From NCBI GenBank assembly GCA_003218975.1, contig QHPD01000105.1, positions 1-64,000 of the forward strand: a DNA stretch of 64,000 nt, read 5' to 3'. This DNA is from Verrucomicrobiota bacterium (GTDB lineage Bacteria > Verrucomicrobiota > Verrucomicrobiia > Chthoniobacterales > UBA10450). Shown one piece after another: positions 8,623-17,401 of this stretch; position 1 is the first letter of the stretch, and every line of letters begins with the position of its first letter. The notes under the pieces were generated by a model. It was not told the DNA's origin and did not search any database. It saw nothing but the letters and a program-made list of their open reading frames with translations. The position numbers and the translations under genes are program-made.

Positions 8623-8853
8623 TCAGGAGCGCGAGCTCCAGTTGTCGACGATCCATTGCAGCGCTTTGTTTGTTTCGTTCTGTCGCTCGGTGATCTTGTC
8701 TAGCAGTTCGTTTTGCCTTGTCAGAAGCTTTTGAAGCCGACTGAACCCGTTGCTCACGAGAAACGGGAAAGCGATCCAAATAATCGAAATCGCGAGGACG
8801 CCGAGAAATATGAAAAATGCTAAAACTGGACTGTTCTCGACGATGGTGTTCAT
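8623..8853 (-). CDS. Small single-pass membrane protein with coiled coil
   Basis: The 76-residue protein has one transmembrane helix (FFIFLGVLAISIIWIAFPFLV, about residues 13-33) followed by an amphipathic coiled-coil-like tail, LQKLLTRQNELLDKITERQNETNKAL. A good AGGA ribosome site precedes the ATG. It lies 113 bp upstream of the frameshifted gene on the same strand, so it may be the first gene of that unit. The longer ORF 8507-8977 in another frame is a shadow. I do not recognise a function. Confidence 0.65.
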   Translation of the reverse strand: MNTIVENSPVLAFFIFLGVLAISIIWIAFPFLVSNGFSRLQKLLTRQNELLDKITERQNETNKALQWIVDNWSSRS

Positions 8854-9217
8854 TCGCGCTTTCCTTTCTTCTGGACCGGGTGTTCGCCTTTGGTTGCGCC
8901 CGTGATATCACTTTGTCATTACCGGGTGAAGGACAAAAACGGCACAATCCATCGCGCGTTTGACAAACCCTTGCCATCCTGAGCGGTCCCGCGCTCCATT
9001 CGCAATCTTGGCGCGTTTAGGCTCGCGCCTCGCCGTTGTCTGACTGTCGAACCAGTGGGGCGCGGCCAGCTTTTCCATTTCGGCAGCAAATCGACGCGTA
9101 CATTCGCCACCGTTACTCGTCCGCGATCGACTCGAGCGGTAGCTCCTTGCTATGAACCGGGAAATGCACGAAGTAAGGAGACGCAGCGCGTTGGCGTGCG
9201 AAAACTGATGACTAATT
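8854..9217. other. Gene-poor interval upstream of tRNA-Pro
   Basis: I see no convincing coding frame here; the ORFs on either strand are short, Arg-rich and lack ribosome sites. It should hold the promoter of the small membrane protein (minus strand) and of the tRNA (plus strand), but no clear -35/-10 pair stands out. Confidence 0.5.
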
Positions 9218-9291
9218 CGGGCTGTGGCTCAGCTTGGTAGAGCGCCTGGTTCGGGACCAGGAGGCCGTGGGTTCAAATCCCACCAGCCCGA
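9218..9291 (+). tRNA. tRNA-Pro (anticodon CGG)
   Basis: A full cloverleaf can be folded: acceptor CGGGCTG / CAGCCCG, D-arm GCTC...GAGC, anticodon stem CCTGG / CCAGG around loop TTCGGGA (anticodon CGG, reading CCG proline codons), T-arm GTGGG-TTCAAAT-CCCAC and discriminator A. CCA is not encoded. The antisense ORFs reading GLVGFEPTAS are the usual artefact of translating a tRNA. Confidence 0.95.
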
Positions 9292-9327
9292 TGTGATAAA
9301 CTTCCTCAGAGCGGTCGCCGCGGCAAC

Positions 9328-9357
9328 AGGCCGTGGGTCCAAATCCCACCAGACCGA
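9328..9357 (+). repeat. Duplicated 3' end of tRNA-Pro
   Basis: Thirty bases match the last 30 bases of the tRNA (9262-9291) with two differences, starting 36 bp after the tRNA ends. The rest of a tRNA is absent. This is the form left by a site-specific integrase using the tRNA 3' end as attachment site, or by a decayed tandem tRNA. Confidence 0.7.
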
Positions 9358-9363
9358 TTTCGT

Positions 9364-9415
9364 TACCGAAATTTCGAAGCACGAATTTCGAAATCCGAAA
9401 CAAATCTAAAATTCA
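9364..9415. repeat. Intergenic word repeat (CGAATTTCGAAATCC type)
   Basis: An AT-rich tract contains near-repeats AATTTCGAAGCACG, AATTTCGAAATCCG and AAATTCAAATG. It is of the same general kind as the other short-word repeats in this window but uses a different word. Confidence 0.45.
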
Positions 9416-9533
9416 AATGCTCAAAAATCGCGTCCGCGAAAGGGATTTCGAATTTTTCCGCACAGCCATGAAAGTTGACCTGTAAGGTTCTTGCGGGATA
9501 AAAGAGGCCTTTGCCACAAACGCGTCTACAACC

Positions 9534-10073
9534 ATGGCTGTCCAGAATCTCTTTCCGCCGATTCATTTCTCTGTGCCGATCGTTGGCGCGTTGATCGGCG
9601 TTGTGGTTCTGTTGTTTGGGCGAAAACTATTCTGGCTTTGCGTCGCGGCGGCAGGATTTGTAGCGGGCGCAGAGATTGCGCCGCATCTTGTTCATGAGCC
9701 ATCACCGCTTCTGCAACTCACGGTGGCACTCGTTCTTGGCTTAATTGGCGCCCTGCTGGCGTTCCTGCTGCAAAAAATTGCGATTGCAGTCGTTGGCTTC
9801 CTCGCGGGCGGCAAGTTGGCGGGCGCGATCGCAGCAGCGTTTTTTGTCCATTACGCGCAGCATTCGACGATCATTTTTGTGATCGGCGGCATCGTTGGCG
9901 CTATTCTCATGCTCGTCTTATTTGATTGGGCACTCATCGTTGTGTCGTCCCTCATTGGCGCGCATTTGATTCAAAGCGCGATTGTCCTTCCGCCATCGGG
10001 ATCGACCATCTTGTTCCTCGGCCTCGCAGTCATCGGTATCCTTGTTCAAGCCGCATCTTTACGGAGAGCGTAA
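9534..10073 (+). CDS. Polytopic membrane protein, DUF4203/TMEM198-like
   Basis: The 179-residue product has six or seven hydrophobic helices with many small residues (for example VGALIGVVVLLFGRKLFWLCVAAAGFVAG and LTVALVLGLIGALLAFLLQKIAIAVVGFLAGG). The repeated GxLxG/FVAG pattern and a two-fold internal repeat resemble the DUF4203 (TMEM198) family of integral membrane proteins. Its role in bacteria is not known. It has no obvious operon partner, though a 68-codon membrane ORF follows 60 bp later. Confidence 0.7.
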   Translation: MAVQNLFPPIHFSVPIVGALIGVVVLLFGRKLFWLCVAAAGFVAGAEIAPHLVHEPSPLLQLTVALVLGLIGALLAFLLQKIAIAVVGFLAGGKLAGAIAAAFFVHYAQHSTIIFVIGGIVGAILMLVLFDWALIVVSSLIGAHLIQSAIVLPPSGSTILFLGLAVIGILVQAASLRRA

Positions 10074-10133
10074 CCATCGGATGATGGCGACTTTTTTGCT
10101 GACAAATCCCAGTGCATTCACAACAATGCGCAA

Positions 10134-10340
10134 ATGAACTCGCCAACAACCGGATTACGCGTCGCAAGCGTCATCTTCGCTATTTTTTTCCTGGGTCACC
10201 TCCTCCGATTGATCAACCATGCCCAAGTCACGGTTGGCACCCATACCATTCCAATGAGCCTGAGCTGGATCGCGCTTGTCGTTGCCGCAATTCTTTGTAT
10301 CTGGATGTGGCGACTTTCGAATCTGAGGGGAATCGCATAG
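10134..10340 (+). CDS. Small two-helix membrane protein
   Basis: The 68-residue frame encodes two clear transmembrane helices, VASVIFAIFFLGHLLRLI (about residues 10-27) and LSWIALVVAAILCIWMWRL (about 43-61), with a short polar loop holding THTIPM. Composition and periodic hydrophobicity look protein-like. It overlaps, antisense, the last 186 bp of the FMN dehydrogenase ORF, whose C-terminal extension there looks unlike its family; I think this small frame is the functional one in the overlap. Function unknown. Confidence 0.6.
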   Translation: MNSPTTGLRVASVIFAIFFLGHLLRLINHAQVTVGTHTIPMSLSWIALVVAAILCIWMWRLSNLRGIA

Positions 10341-11531
10341 TTGCTTTCTGAGCCATTCTGCCGGGAAATCTATAAAAGATCGATCCAGGTGCGCAATGGA
10401 GGCGCAGCCGAGCAGTTTGAGAGTGCGAATGAGATCCGTGCGCAGGATTTCGATCGCTCGCGTGACACCCACTTCGCCAGCGGCGCCAAGACCGTACGCA
10501 TAGGCGCGTCCCGTTAGAACAGCTCGTGCGCCGAGGCAGAGCGCCTTGACGATATCGCTGCCACGGCGGATCCCGCCATCCAACAGCACTTCAACGCGAT
10601 CGCCGACGGCAGACAAAACTTCAGGCAGCATCTGCAAGGTTGGTGCAACGCCATCGAGCTGCCGCCCGCCGTGATTGGATACTACCAACGCATTTGCGCC
10701 TACATCGACTGCGCGCCGCGCATCTTCTCCAGTATGCACGCCTTTGATGATGATAGGGCTGTTCCAGGCGTCGCGGATCCAGCTGAGATCTTGCCAGCTC
10801 ACCACGGCCTGCTCCAAAGCAGTCGTCACATCCGCATACAACATCGGCCCCTTTCCGGGAATGATGACGTTGGCAAACTTCATTAATCCGCCGTCCGCCA
10901 GAAAAGCCGCCAGCCAGCGCGGCTTGGTGAACAGTTGCCTCACAAACGGCAAGATTTCCCGGAGGTTTCCGCTCAAGAGCTCTTTGGCGCCGTTGCGAAT
11001 GTCGCGCTCTCGCATCCCGGCGACAGCAGTATCAATCGTAACAACAAGCGCTGAAAAACCTGCTTTGCGCGCGCGCTCGATTGCCGCAAGCGCGCAATCA
11101 CGCCCGCCCACGAGATAAAGCTGATACCAGACCGGCCCTTCCGATGCAGCAGCAACATCTTCCAGGCGGCAACCCGACAGCGTCGAGAGTGTATAGATGA
11201 TACCCGCTCTCCCGGCGGCGCGCGCGGCCGCTTCTTCGCCGCGCGGATACATCAGCCGACAGCTGCCAACAGGCGCAAGAATCAACGGCATTGAGAGTGA
11301 GGTCCCAAGCACTGCCGTGCGCAGATCGCACGCGGGCGTGGCTATCGCGCAACGCGGCCGGAGTGTCACTGCCTCAAATGCCTGACAGTTGGCGCGCAAG
11401 GTCCGTTCGGCCTCTGCGCCGCCGTCAATGTAGTCGAATACAACACGAGGCAGTCGGCGTTTCGCGATCCGGCGCAAATCTTCGATGTTGATCACGCGCG
11501 GCGGTTGAACTGATCGAGACATGCGTCCCAC
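10155..11531 (-). CDS. FMN-dependent alpha-hydroxy-acid dehydrogenase
   Basis: The first 380 or so residues match the L-lactate dehydrogenase (LldD)/glycolate oxidase family: INIEDLRRIAKRRLPRVVFDYIDGGAE at the start, a YQLYL strand, the catalytic-His motif SNHGGRQLDG, and the FMN-phosphate site LLDGGIRRGSDIVKAL...GRAYAYGL. These enzymes oxidise 2-hydroxy acids such as lactate and pass electrons to quinone or O2. The substrate cannot be set from sequence alone. About 75 residues after FIDFPAEWLRKQ are unlike the family, are hydrophilic, and run antisense to the 68-residue membrane ORF, suggesting a lost stop codon. Confidence 0.88.
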   Translation of the reverse strand: MGRMSRSVQPPRVINIEDLRRIAKRRLPRVVFDYIDGGAEAERTLRANCQAFEAVTLRPRCAIATPACDLRTAVLGTSLSMPLILAPVGSCRLMYPRGEEAAARAAGRAGIIYTLSTLSGCRLEDVAAASEGPVWYQLYLVGGRDCALAAIERARKAGFSALVVTIDTAVAGMRERDIRNGAKELLSGNLREILPFVRQLFTKPRWLAAFLADGGLMKFANVIIPGKGPMLYADVTTALEQAVVSWQDLSWIRDAWNSPIIIKGVHTGEDARRAVDVGANALVVSNHGGRQLDGVAPTLQMLPEVLSAVGDRVEVLLDGGIRRGSDIVKALCLGARAVLTGRAYAYGLGAAGEVGVTRAIEILRTDLIRTLKLLGCASIAHLDRSFIDFPAEWLRKQLCDSPQIRKSPHPDTKNCGNDKRDPAQAHWNGMGANRDLGMVDQSEEVTQEKNSEDDACDA

Positions 11532-11542
11532 GCCACAGAGTC

Positions 11543-13066
11543 TTAGTGCCGAAAATGCCGGACCCGAGTGAAGATCATCGCCATGTTACGCTCGTTGGCA
11601 GCGGCTATCACTTCTTCGTCACGAATCGAGCCGCCAGGCTGAATCGCGCAGGTTGCGCCGGCATTTGCGGCGGCGATCAGCGCATCAGGAAAAGGAAAGA
11701 AAGCATCGCTAGCCACAGCACTGGCTTTGAGGGAGAGCCCAGCTTCTTCAGCCTTCCAAATCGCAATGCGCGACGCGTCGATACGCGACATCTGCCCGGC
11801 GCCAATCCCGAGCGTACGATCCGCGCTCGCATAAACGATCGCATTCGATTTCACGTGCTTGACGACTCGCGATCCAAACAACATGGCTTTCAATTCCGTT
11901 TTTGTTGGCTGCCTCTTGGTCACTACGTTTTCCCGAATGGCGTTCGCGCTGTCTGCGTCCTGCACGAGCACACCGCCGCAAACCGACCGAATATCTCTTG
12001 TCGGTCTTGCTTCGGTTGCCGCGGTCAGCAGCCGAACGAGACGCAGGTTCTTTTTCTTTTGCAAGATGCCTCGCGCCTCAGCGTCAAAATCCGGCGCGAT
12101 GATCACTTCGCTGAAAATCTCGCTAATCGCTTTAGCCAGCGGCTCACCAAGTGGCCGATTGCAAATAATGATCCCACCAAAAGGCGCTTGCTTATCTGTA
12201 GCAAACGCTTTGTCCCATGCCTTCCGAAGATCAGCATCCGAACCTACGCCGCACGGATTCGTATGCTTAAGAATCGCAACGGTTGGGTCGTCAAATTCAC
12301 CAATCAAGTTCGTCGCAGCGCTGATATCCAGGATGTTGTTAAAGGAAAGCTCCTTGCCATGCAGTTTCTCGAAGTGTTTATCAAAATCGCCGTAGAGTGC
12401 GGCCTTCTGATGCGGATTCTCCCCGTAACGCAGACGAGTCACCAACGGCAACGAGAGCGAGAACGAAGCGTCGGTTGCCTGCTCTTTTTCCAGAAAATTA
12501 CTGATCACGCGGTCGTACTCCGAGGTTTTGATGAATGCTTTGATGGCGAGTCGCTCGCGCAGTTTCAGAGTCGTTTCACCGTTGTTCTCCCGCATATTTT
12601 CCAGCACTGTGTCGTAATCTGCCGGATCAACAACTACCGTGACCGATTCGTAGTTTTTTGCGGCGCTGCGAATCATTGATGGCCCGCCAATGTCGATATT
12701 CTCGATCGCTTGAGCCAAGGTCACATCCGGCTTGCCGATCGTTTCTTCGAATGGATACAGGTTCACTACGACCAGATCGATCGGCTCGAACCCGCACTCG
12801 CGCGCTTCGGCTTCGTGTTTCGGATTGCCGCGTTTGTAGAGCAGGCCGCCATGCACGCGCGGATGCAGAGTCTTCACCCGACCTTCGAGAACTTCGGGAA
12901 ACGCGGTGAAGCTGGAAATCTCGCGCACCGGAATTTTTTCTCTCCTTAGCAGCTCTGCCGTTCCGCCGGTGGAAATAATATCGACGCCTTGACGCTCCAA
13001 CGCCCGCGCGAATGAAGCGATGACACTTTTATCCGAAACGGAGATGAGAGCGCGGGAAATTTTCAT
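11543..13066 (-). CDS. purH: Bifunctional AICAR transformylase / IMP cyclohydrolase
   Basis: The 507-residue protein matches PurH from end to end. The N-terminal IMP cyclohydrolase part reads [19 protein letters not shown]...[10 protein letters not shown]...[11 protein letters not shown]. The C-terminal transformylase part includes [22 protein letters not shown] and [11 protein letters not shown] near the end. It carries out the last two steps of IMP synthesis. It is followed 12 bp later by the FMN dehydrogenase gene on the same strand, an arrangement without obvious metabolic link. The large plus-strand ORF 11546-12679 is its shadow. Confidence 0.97.
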   Translation of the reverse strand: MKISRALISVSDKSVIASFARALERQGVDIISTGGTAELLRREKIPVREISSFTAFPEVLEGRVKTLHPRVHGGLLYKRGNPKHEAEARECGFEPIDLVVVNLYPFEETIGKPDVTLAQAIENIDIGGPSMIRSAAKNYESVTVVVDPADYDTVLENMRENNGETTLKLRERLAIKAFIKTSEYDRVISNFLEKEQATDASFSLSLPLVTRLRYGENPHQKAALYGDFDKHFEKLHGKELSFNNILDISAATNLIGEFDDPTVAILKHTNPCGVGSDADLRKAWDKAFATDKQAPFGGIIICNRPLGEPLAKAISEIFSEVIIAPDFDAEARGILQKKKNLRLVRLLTAATEARPTRDIRSVCGGVLVQDADSANAIRENVVTKRQPTKTELKAMLFGSRVVKHVKSNAIVYASADRTLGIGAGQMSRIDASRIAIWKAEEAGLSLKASAVASDAFFPFPDALIAAANAGATCAIQPGGSIRDEEVIAAANERNMAMIFTRVRHFRH

Positions 13067-13080
13067 TTGTCGTTAACATC

Positions 13081-13138
13081 GTGATTCGCTAATTCGTTAC
13101 ATCGATTCACGATTCACGACTCACGATTCACGCGACCG
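13081..13138. repeat. Intergenic word repeat (GATTCACGATTCACGA)
   Basis: The words GTGATTCG, AATTCGTTACATCG and three near-tandem GATTCACGA/GACTCACGA units fill the space between purH and the AraC gene. The motif ATTCGTTACATCG recurs at 14.13 kb, and GTTACATCGTGAATC at 63.46 kb. Confidence 0.6.
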
Positions 13139-13140
13139 AT

Positions 13141-14085
13141 TCAGCGATCGAGAATCACGTTTTTCGCCGCGGGATAAAGCACAGGGCAACAACCGATCGT
13201 TTGACAAAACGCTTTGCTAAAATGGCTGAGGCTGGAATAACCGACTTCGGTCGCGGCCTCGGTGACATTGTAGCGTCCACTGCGCAACAGCTCCGCGGCG
13301 CGTTCCATCCGCACATTGCGCAGATATTGCGGAATCGTGAGACCAACCTCGCGGGAAAAAATACGGCTCAGGTAAAACGGACTACATCCCACCTCTTGGC
13401 CCAACATTTCCAGCGTCGGCGGGTTGATCAGATCGCGCCCCAGAATCTCCTTGACCCGCTCGACGCGCTCCCGCGCTACGCGTTTTTGCCGCACGCAGAA
13501 AAATTCCCGGTCTTTTGGCGCGAAAAGAAAATGCGCCATCAGCTCGAGTGCTTTGCTTTGGTACCAGAGAATCTGGGCCGCTTTCGCTACCGGCGGTTCG
13601 CGCAAGCTCGCCACGACGTTACGTTGTTGGATTGACATCAGCCGCGTCGGCGCAACCACGGTCACGTTGCTATCACCGAAAATCACGCGGCGAATCGCTG
13701 GCTCGAGATCGGCTTCGATTTGCACAAATTGTTTCTGTAAGTGCGAGCGCGAAAATTCCAACGTAACAAATTGGTGATGATCACGCGCGTGCCGCGACGC
13801 CGGCAATGGTTCGTCGGCGACTGCGTAGTAGCCGGAGTTGCCCGGGAGATAATCACTGCGCGTCTGGCCTCGTGTGCCAACCGCGCCGCGGCCATCGAGA
13901 TTCAGACAAAACTCCAGGCTGTGCGGATGAAAACTGCGGCCCCAATCGAGCGCTTGCTCGGTTCGAAAATCATGCCACTCGATGCTCACGCCTAGGCGAT
14001 CGAAATCGCCATAAAGCTGACGCCAGCCTGGGGCCACCTCCTTCCACGCGTCCTGCTCGCCGTGCGTTGCCTCATTCGAAACCAT
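13141..14085 (-). CDS. AraC-family transcriptional regulator
   Basis: The C-terminal 100 residues form the double helix-turn-helix of the AraC/XylS family: NPPTLEMLGQEVGCSPFYLSRIFSREVGLTIPQYLRNVRMERAAELL, then NVTEAATEVGYSSLSHFSKAFCQTIGCCP. The N-terminal 180 residues are a probable cupin-like ligand-binding domain (HSLEFCLNLDGRG). At 314 residues it has normal length. Its target is unknown; no divergent neighbour shares an obvious promoter. Confidence 0.9.
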   Translation of the reverse strand: MVSNEATHGEQDAWKEVAPGWRQLYGDFDRLGVSIEWHDFRTEQALDWGRSFHPHSLEFCLNLDGRGAVGTRGQTRSDYLPGNSGYYAVADEPLPASRHARDHHQFVTLEFSRSHLQKQFVQIEADLEPAIRRVIFGDSNVTVVAPTRLMSIQQRNVVASLREPPVAKAAQILWYQSKALELMAHFLFAPKDREFFCVRQKRVARERVERVKEILGRDLINPPTLEMLGQEVGCSPFYLSRIFSREVGLTIPQYLRNVRMERAAELLRSGRYNVTEAATEVGYSSLSHFSKAFCQTIGCCPVLYPAAKNVILDR

Positions 14086-14128
14086 CGCGTCTAATTACCA
14101 GTGCTGCCGCCCGGAATGCAAGTGGACG

Positions 14129-14178
14129 TGATTCGTTACATCGGATCACGAATCTTGAATCTTGAGTCTCGATTTACG
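14129..14178. repeat. Intergenic word repeat
   Basis: GTGATTCGTTACATCGGATC and ACGAATCTTGAATCTTGAGTC are variants of the words at 13.1 and 63.5 kb. They lie upstream of the AraC gene, between it and the next minus-strand stop. Confidence 0.5.
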
Positions 14179-14206
14179 TTCGATCCCTCAATCAACCAAT
14201 TGCCTG

Positions 14207-14899
14207 CTACTCGCGATTAATGAAATCGGAAAACGAATGTTTCACTCTTTCAAACATGCCTCGCGCTTCTTCTTGGGTTCGATGGAATGCGCGTTTGATT
14301 CGGGCCTCAATGCCGGTCAGCATTCCGCGCTCTTCCGCGTCGTACTCGGTTTCCACGTCTTCCATTGTTGTGCCGGCAAACATTCCTTCCGTACGTCTAA
14401 CTGTACCGCGCGTCGCGCCGATGTTGATCGTCCCGACCGGGCGCGATGATTTGTTGACAAGGGTAACGATCCAAACCGGCTCGCCACGCTCGTCCGTGCG
14501 CAAAGTGTAATCGACCGTGGCAAACTTGGTATGCGATGTTTGCGCAGTATGACTTGCCAGCGCGTACGCTCCGCTGGAATCAAGATTTAGGCGCGCCATG
14601 TCAATCGTTGCGCCTTCGGCAGAACCAGCAACCGATCCGCGTGGCGCTCCTTCGGAACCAATCCGCCCGTCATGGACGACAACTTCGCGTACGCCGCCGC
14701 CCGCGTCTGGGCTCTCCAGAACAATGTTCCATTTCTTTGGCTGCGGATCGCCTTCAACACCAGTGATCGAGACAATGTGATGGAGAGCATTCCGGCCTGA
14801 TTCCCTGGCAACCACGCGCAGAGCTTCGTAGGCGGTCGCATGTTCCTGCGCCAGCGCCGGATTAACAAAAAGTAAAAGAGCCACTAACGATCTCCACAT
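14207..14899 (-). CDS. Secreted protein of unknown function
   Basis: I start the gene at the ATG at 14899, which opens a signal peptide MWRSLVALLLFVNPALA-QE; the ORF-track start at 15088 would overlap the divergent kinase gene and add 63 residues that do not look like protein. The mature part, about 210 residues, is rich in beta strands (WNIVLESPDAGGG, EPVWIVTLVNKSS) and ends in a helical, charged segment RIKRAFHRTQEEARGMFERVKHSFSDF. No family is recognised. It is transcribed divergently from the anti-sigma-type kinase. Confidence 0.65.
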   Translation of the reverse strand: MWRSLVALLLFVNPALAQEHATAYEALRVVARESGRNALHHIVSITGVEGDPQPKKWNIVLESPDAGGGVREVVVHDGRIGSEGAPRGSVAGSAEGATIDMARLNLDSSGAYALASHTAQTSHTKFATVDYTLRTDERGEPVWIVTLVNKSSRPVGTINIGATRGTVRRTEGMFAGTTMEDVETEYDAEERGMLTGIEARIKRAFHRTQEEARGMFERVKHSFSDFINRE

Positions 14900-15055
14900 T
14901 GTGATAAAAGTGAATAACTGTTTTAGTCCCAGTTCAATGACTTTTGCGGTTACGATCGCCGTTTTTGTAATTTCCGATATGGCTGGCAGGTGCCATAAGC
15001 GTGTGTTCCAAGCTTGATCGCGCGCGAGATATGTGCTCAAGCGTTGGCGTAGCCG

Positions 15056-15457
15056 ATGAAGAGAAAGACCATCGAATTCGCCAGTCATACCGGCAACCTG
15101 GCATTAATGCGCAATTGTGTTCGCGACTTTCTCAACGGTTATCCGTTTTCCGATAAAGAACGATTACTGATGGTGCTCGGCGTGGATGAAGCGTGCACGA
15201 ATATCATTCGCCACGCCTATCAATTGCGCGACGACCAGCTGATCGCATTGCACATGGAAGAGTCGCGAACATGCATTCGGATGCGTTTGCGAGACTACGG
15301 CCAACAAGTTGGACCGCACCAAATGAGGGGGCGCTCCGGCGACGTGCTTAAGCCAGGCGGACTCGGTTTGTATCTCATTCGTACCGCATTTGACGGCGTC
15401 GATTATGTACTTAAGCCTCGTGGCACGGAGCTCGTCCTGACAAAGAATTTGGAGTAG
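15056..15457 (+). CDS. Anti-sigma regulatory factor, RsbW-type kinase
   Basis: The 133-residue protein is a single HATPase domain of the anti-sigma (RsbW/SpoIIAB) class. The N-box reads [12 protein letters not shown] (about residues 44-55), and the ATP-lid [13 protein letters not shown] follows at about 100-112. Such kinases bind a sigma factor or phosphorylate an anti-anti-sigma partner in a partner-switching circuit. No anti-anti-sigma or sigma gene lies next to it. A word-repeat tract separates it from ruvB. Confidence 0.85.
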   Translation: MKRKTIEFASHTGNLALMRNCVRDFLNGYPFSDKERLLMVLGVDEACTNIIRHAYQLRDDQLIALHMEESRTCIRMRLRDYGQQVGPHQMRGRSGDVLKPGGLGLYLIRTAFDGVDYVLKPRGTELVLTKNLE

Positions 15458-15515
15458 CATCGAGAATCGTGAATCGCTCTTGCGATATATCAATGTATCG
15501 ATTCACGATTTAACA
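15457..15515. repeat. Intergenic word repeat upstream of ruvB
   Basis: ATCGAGAATCGTGAATCG and ATCGATTCACGATTTAAC are reverse-complement-like words around a short ATATATC centre. This tract explains the first residues of the ORF-track ruvB start and argues that they are not coding. Confidence 0.5.
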
Positions 15516-15521
15516 TTTCCC

Positions 15522-16532
15522 ATGAAACCGCCGGAACCAGATGCCGCTTTTGAAATTTCGCTGCGGCCACCAGCCTTCAGCGAGTTCAATGGACAGGTAA
15601 AGGTCCGCGAACGCTTGGAATTAATGGTGGAAGCGGCAAAACGGCGTGGGGACGTGCTCGAGCACATTTTGTTGAGCGGCCCGTCCGGTCTGGGGAAAAC
15701 CACGCTTGCCTACATCATTGCGAATGCCATGAGCGTAAACATCAAAAACACCAGCGGACCCGTGGTCGAAAAAGCCGGTGAACTCGCCGGACTTTTAACC
15801 AGCCTCGAAAAGGGCGACGTACTTTTCATTGACGAAATCCATCGGCTGCAACCCGCCATCGAAGAATATCTTTATCCGGCGATGGAGGATTACCGGCTCG
15901 ACATCATCATCGACCAGGGACCTCAGGCGCGCAGCCTTCGTCTCAATCTGCCGAAGTTCACGCTCATAGGTGCGACCACGCGCGCCGGAATGGTGAGCGC
16001 GCCACTTCGGTCGCGTTTCGGCATGACCGCGCGGCTAGACTATTACAATGCCGAAGAAATGCAGAAAATCATTCTACGCAGCGCGCATTTGCTCGGAGTG
16101 GAAATCGACGCGGCCGGTGCAGCTGAGATCGCCGCGCGCTCACGCGGCACGCCGCGCACGGCGAACAATCTCCTCCGATGGGTGCGCGATTACGTGCAGG
16201 TCAAGGCAGATGGAAAAATCACAGCAGAGCTGGCTGATCGCGCGCTGGCCATGCTCGAGATCGATCGCGATGGCTTCGATCAGTGGGACAAGCGCATCAT
16301 CGAAACGTTGATCCACAAATTCAATGGCGGACCAGTCGGTCTGAATTCGCTTGCTGTGGCGGTCGGCGAAGAAGCCGGCACGCTCGAGGAAGTAAACGAG
16401 CCATACCTGATTATGGAAGGGTACATCAAGCGCACTCCGCAAGGCCGCGTCGCAACAGCAAACGCGTATCGTAAGCTCGGCCTAAAGCCGCCGACCGGCG
16501 CACAAAGCGAATTATTTGGTAGGGGCGATTGA
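15522..16532 (+). CDS. ruvB: Holliday junction branch migration ATPase
   Basis: The 336-residue protein is Ruv[13 protein letters not shown] at the start, Walker A GPSGLGKT at residues 53-60, Walker B DEIHR at about 104-108, sensor 1 GATTRAG, the arginine-finger region LRSRFGM, and a C-terminal winged helix ending in [17 protein letters not shown]. It drives branch migration with RuvA. I start at ATG 15522; the ORF-track start at 15480 lies in the word-repeat tract. ruvA and ruvC are not in the window. Confidence 0.96.
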   Translation: MKPPEPDAAFEISLRPPAFSEFNGQVKVRERLELMVEAAKRRGDVLEHILLSGPSGLGKTTLAYIIANAMSVNIKNTSGPVVEKAGELAGLLTSLEKGDVLFIDEIHRLQPAIEEYLYPAMEDYRLDIIIDQGPQARSLRLNLPKFTLIGATTRAGMVSAPLRSRFGMTARLDYYNAEEMQKIILRSAHLLGVEIDAAGAAEIAARSRGTPRTANNLLRWVRDYVQVKADGKITAELADRALAMLEIDRDGFDQWDKRIIETLIHKFNGGPVGLNSLAVAVGEEAGTLEEVNEPYLIMEGYIKRTPQGRVATANAYRKLGLKPPTGAQSELFGRGD

Positions 16533-16593
16533 CCTCAATCCCCTAGGTGGTTTAGGCCTGCCACGCCGTAGCAGCGAAGGCGGGTGAACCGAC

Positions 16594-17371
16594 CTACTCT
16601 TTGGGCCATTGCAAGGCGGCGTTTAAGCGCGGCCACACGCGTAGAAACGAATTTGAATTCATAAGAAATTCAAAATCGGTCTTTAGTTCTGTGAATTGAA
16701 AATGCTGGAGCGCCGGATCGGAGCGCGGCAGCGGAATATACTGGCTCGGCTGGGCTTCAAATGTGATCGTGGGATAAATACACGCTTCACTACGCGTGAC
16801 GCGCATAAGTTCCAGAATCGAGTCGCGGTGGAACTCGCAGGTTAATCGTTCCTGATAAGCGAAAAGGAAGTAGGAGACGAGCGTCAGATCAAACGAACCG
16901 TCAGGAAAGGGCAGACTCGGCAACTCCCCGGCCACGTTACGTTCAGGGTGGTTTTGTAGTCGGACACAAAATGGAATAGGCGCACTGCCGAAACTCGCGC
17001 ATGCGTTCCGGAGTCTTGTAATAGCTCCAGCGATAGATGGGAACGTTCCCAATGGCGCGGTAAACCGCTTCGAGATCTGGCTCGGAGCGCGCCGCAATTC
17101 CTTCCGCAGACAACGAATAGATGGGATCAAATGAAATGACGCGTATGCCGCACGCGTTGGCCTCTGCGCAAAACGAACTGACCCCGCCCGCCACATCGAG
17201 TACGTCCCTTGCAATCAGCTCTTCGGGCTTTAGCAAAAAATAGCGGCGATATTCTTCAAATGTGCGTCCAAGCAGAACAACCCGATCAAGTCTGAGTCCG
17301 CGTTTTTCGGCTAGTAGCTCAGCACCCGCATCCATCGCTCTTCCTCCGTGTGGCTGGAACAGCGCGCCCAA
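16594..17371 (-). pseudogene. SAM-dependent methyltransferase, frame broken
   Basis: Two overlapping minus-strand frames make one gene. The first supplies the nucleotide-binding start of a class I methyltransferase (ARDVLDVAGGVSSFCAEANACGIRVISFDP). The second supplies LPSLPFPDGSFDLTLVSYFLF and LELMRVTRSEACIYP, the usual later motifs. Between 16945 and 16985 the reading passes through all three frames (one carries FVSDYKTT), which suggests two nearby indels rather than one. The product as encoded would be truncated. The substrate is unknown. Confidence 0.7.
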
Positions 17372-17401
17372 ACGTGCAGTCGAAGTGCTAACCCTCCTGA
17401 A

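Noticed and set aside
8507-8977. 156-codon minus-strand ORF around the small membrane gene
   Set aside because: Composition is basic and serine-rich without domain features; the 76-residue frame inside it has a ribosome site and a clear membrane helix.
9212-9403. Minus-strand ORF with two GLVGFEPTA-type repeats looks like a repeat protein
   Set aside because: It is the antisense translation of tRNA-Pro and its 3' fragment, a common artefact.
11546-12679. 377-codon plus-strand ORF opposite purH
   Set aside because: It is an antisense shadow with Arg/Cys/His-rich composition; purH on the other strand matches its family throughout.
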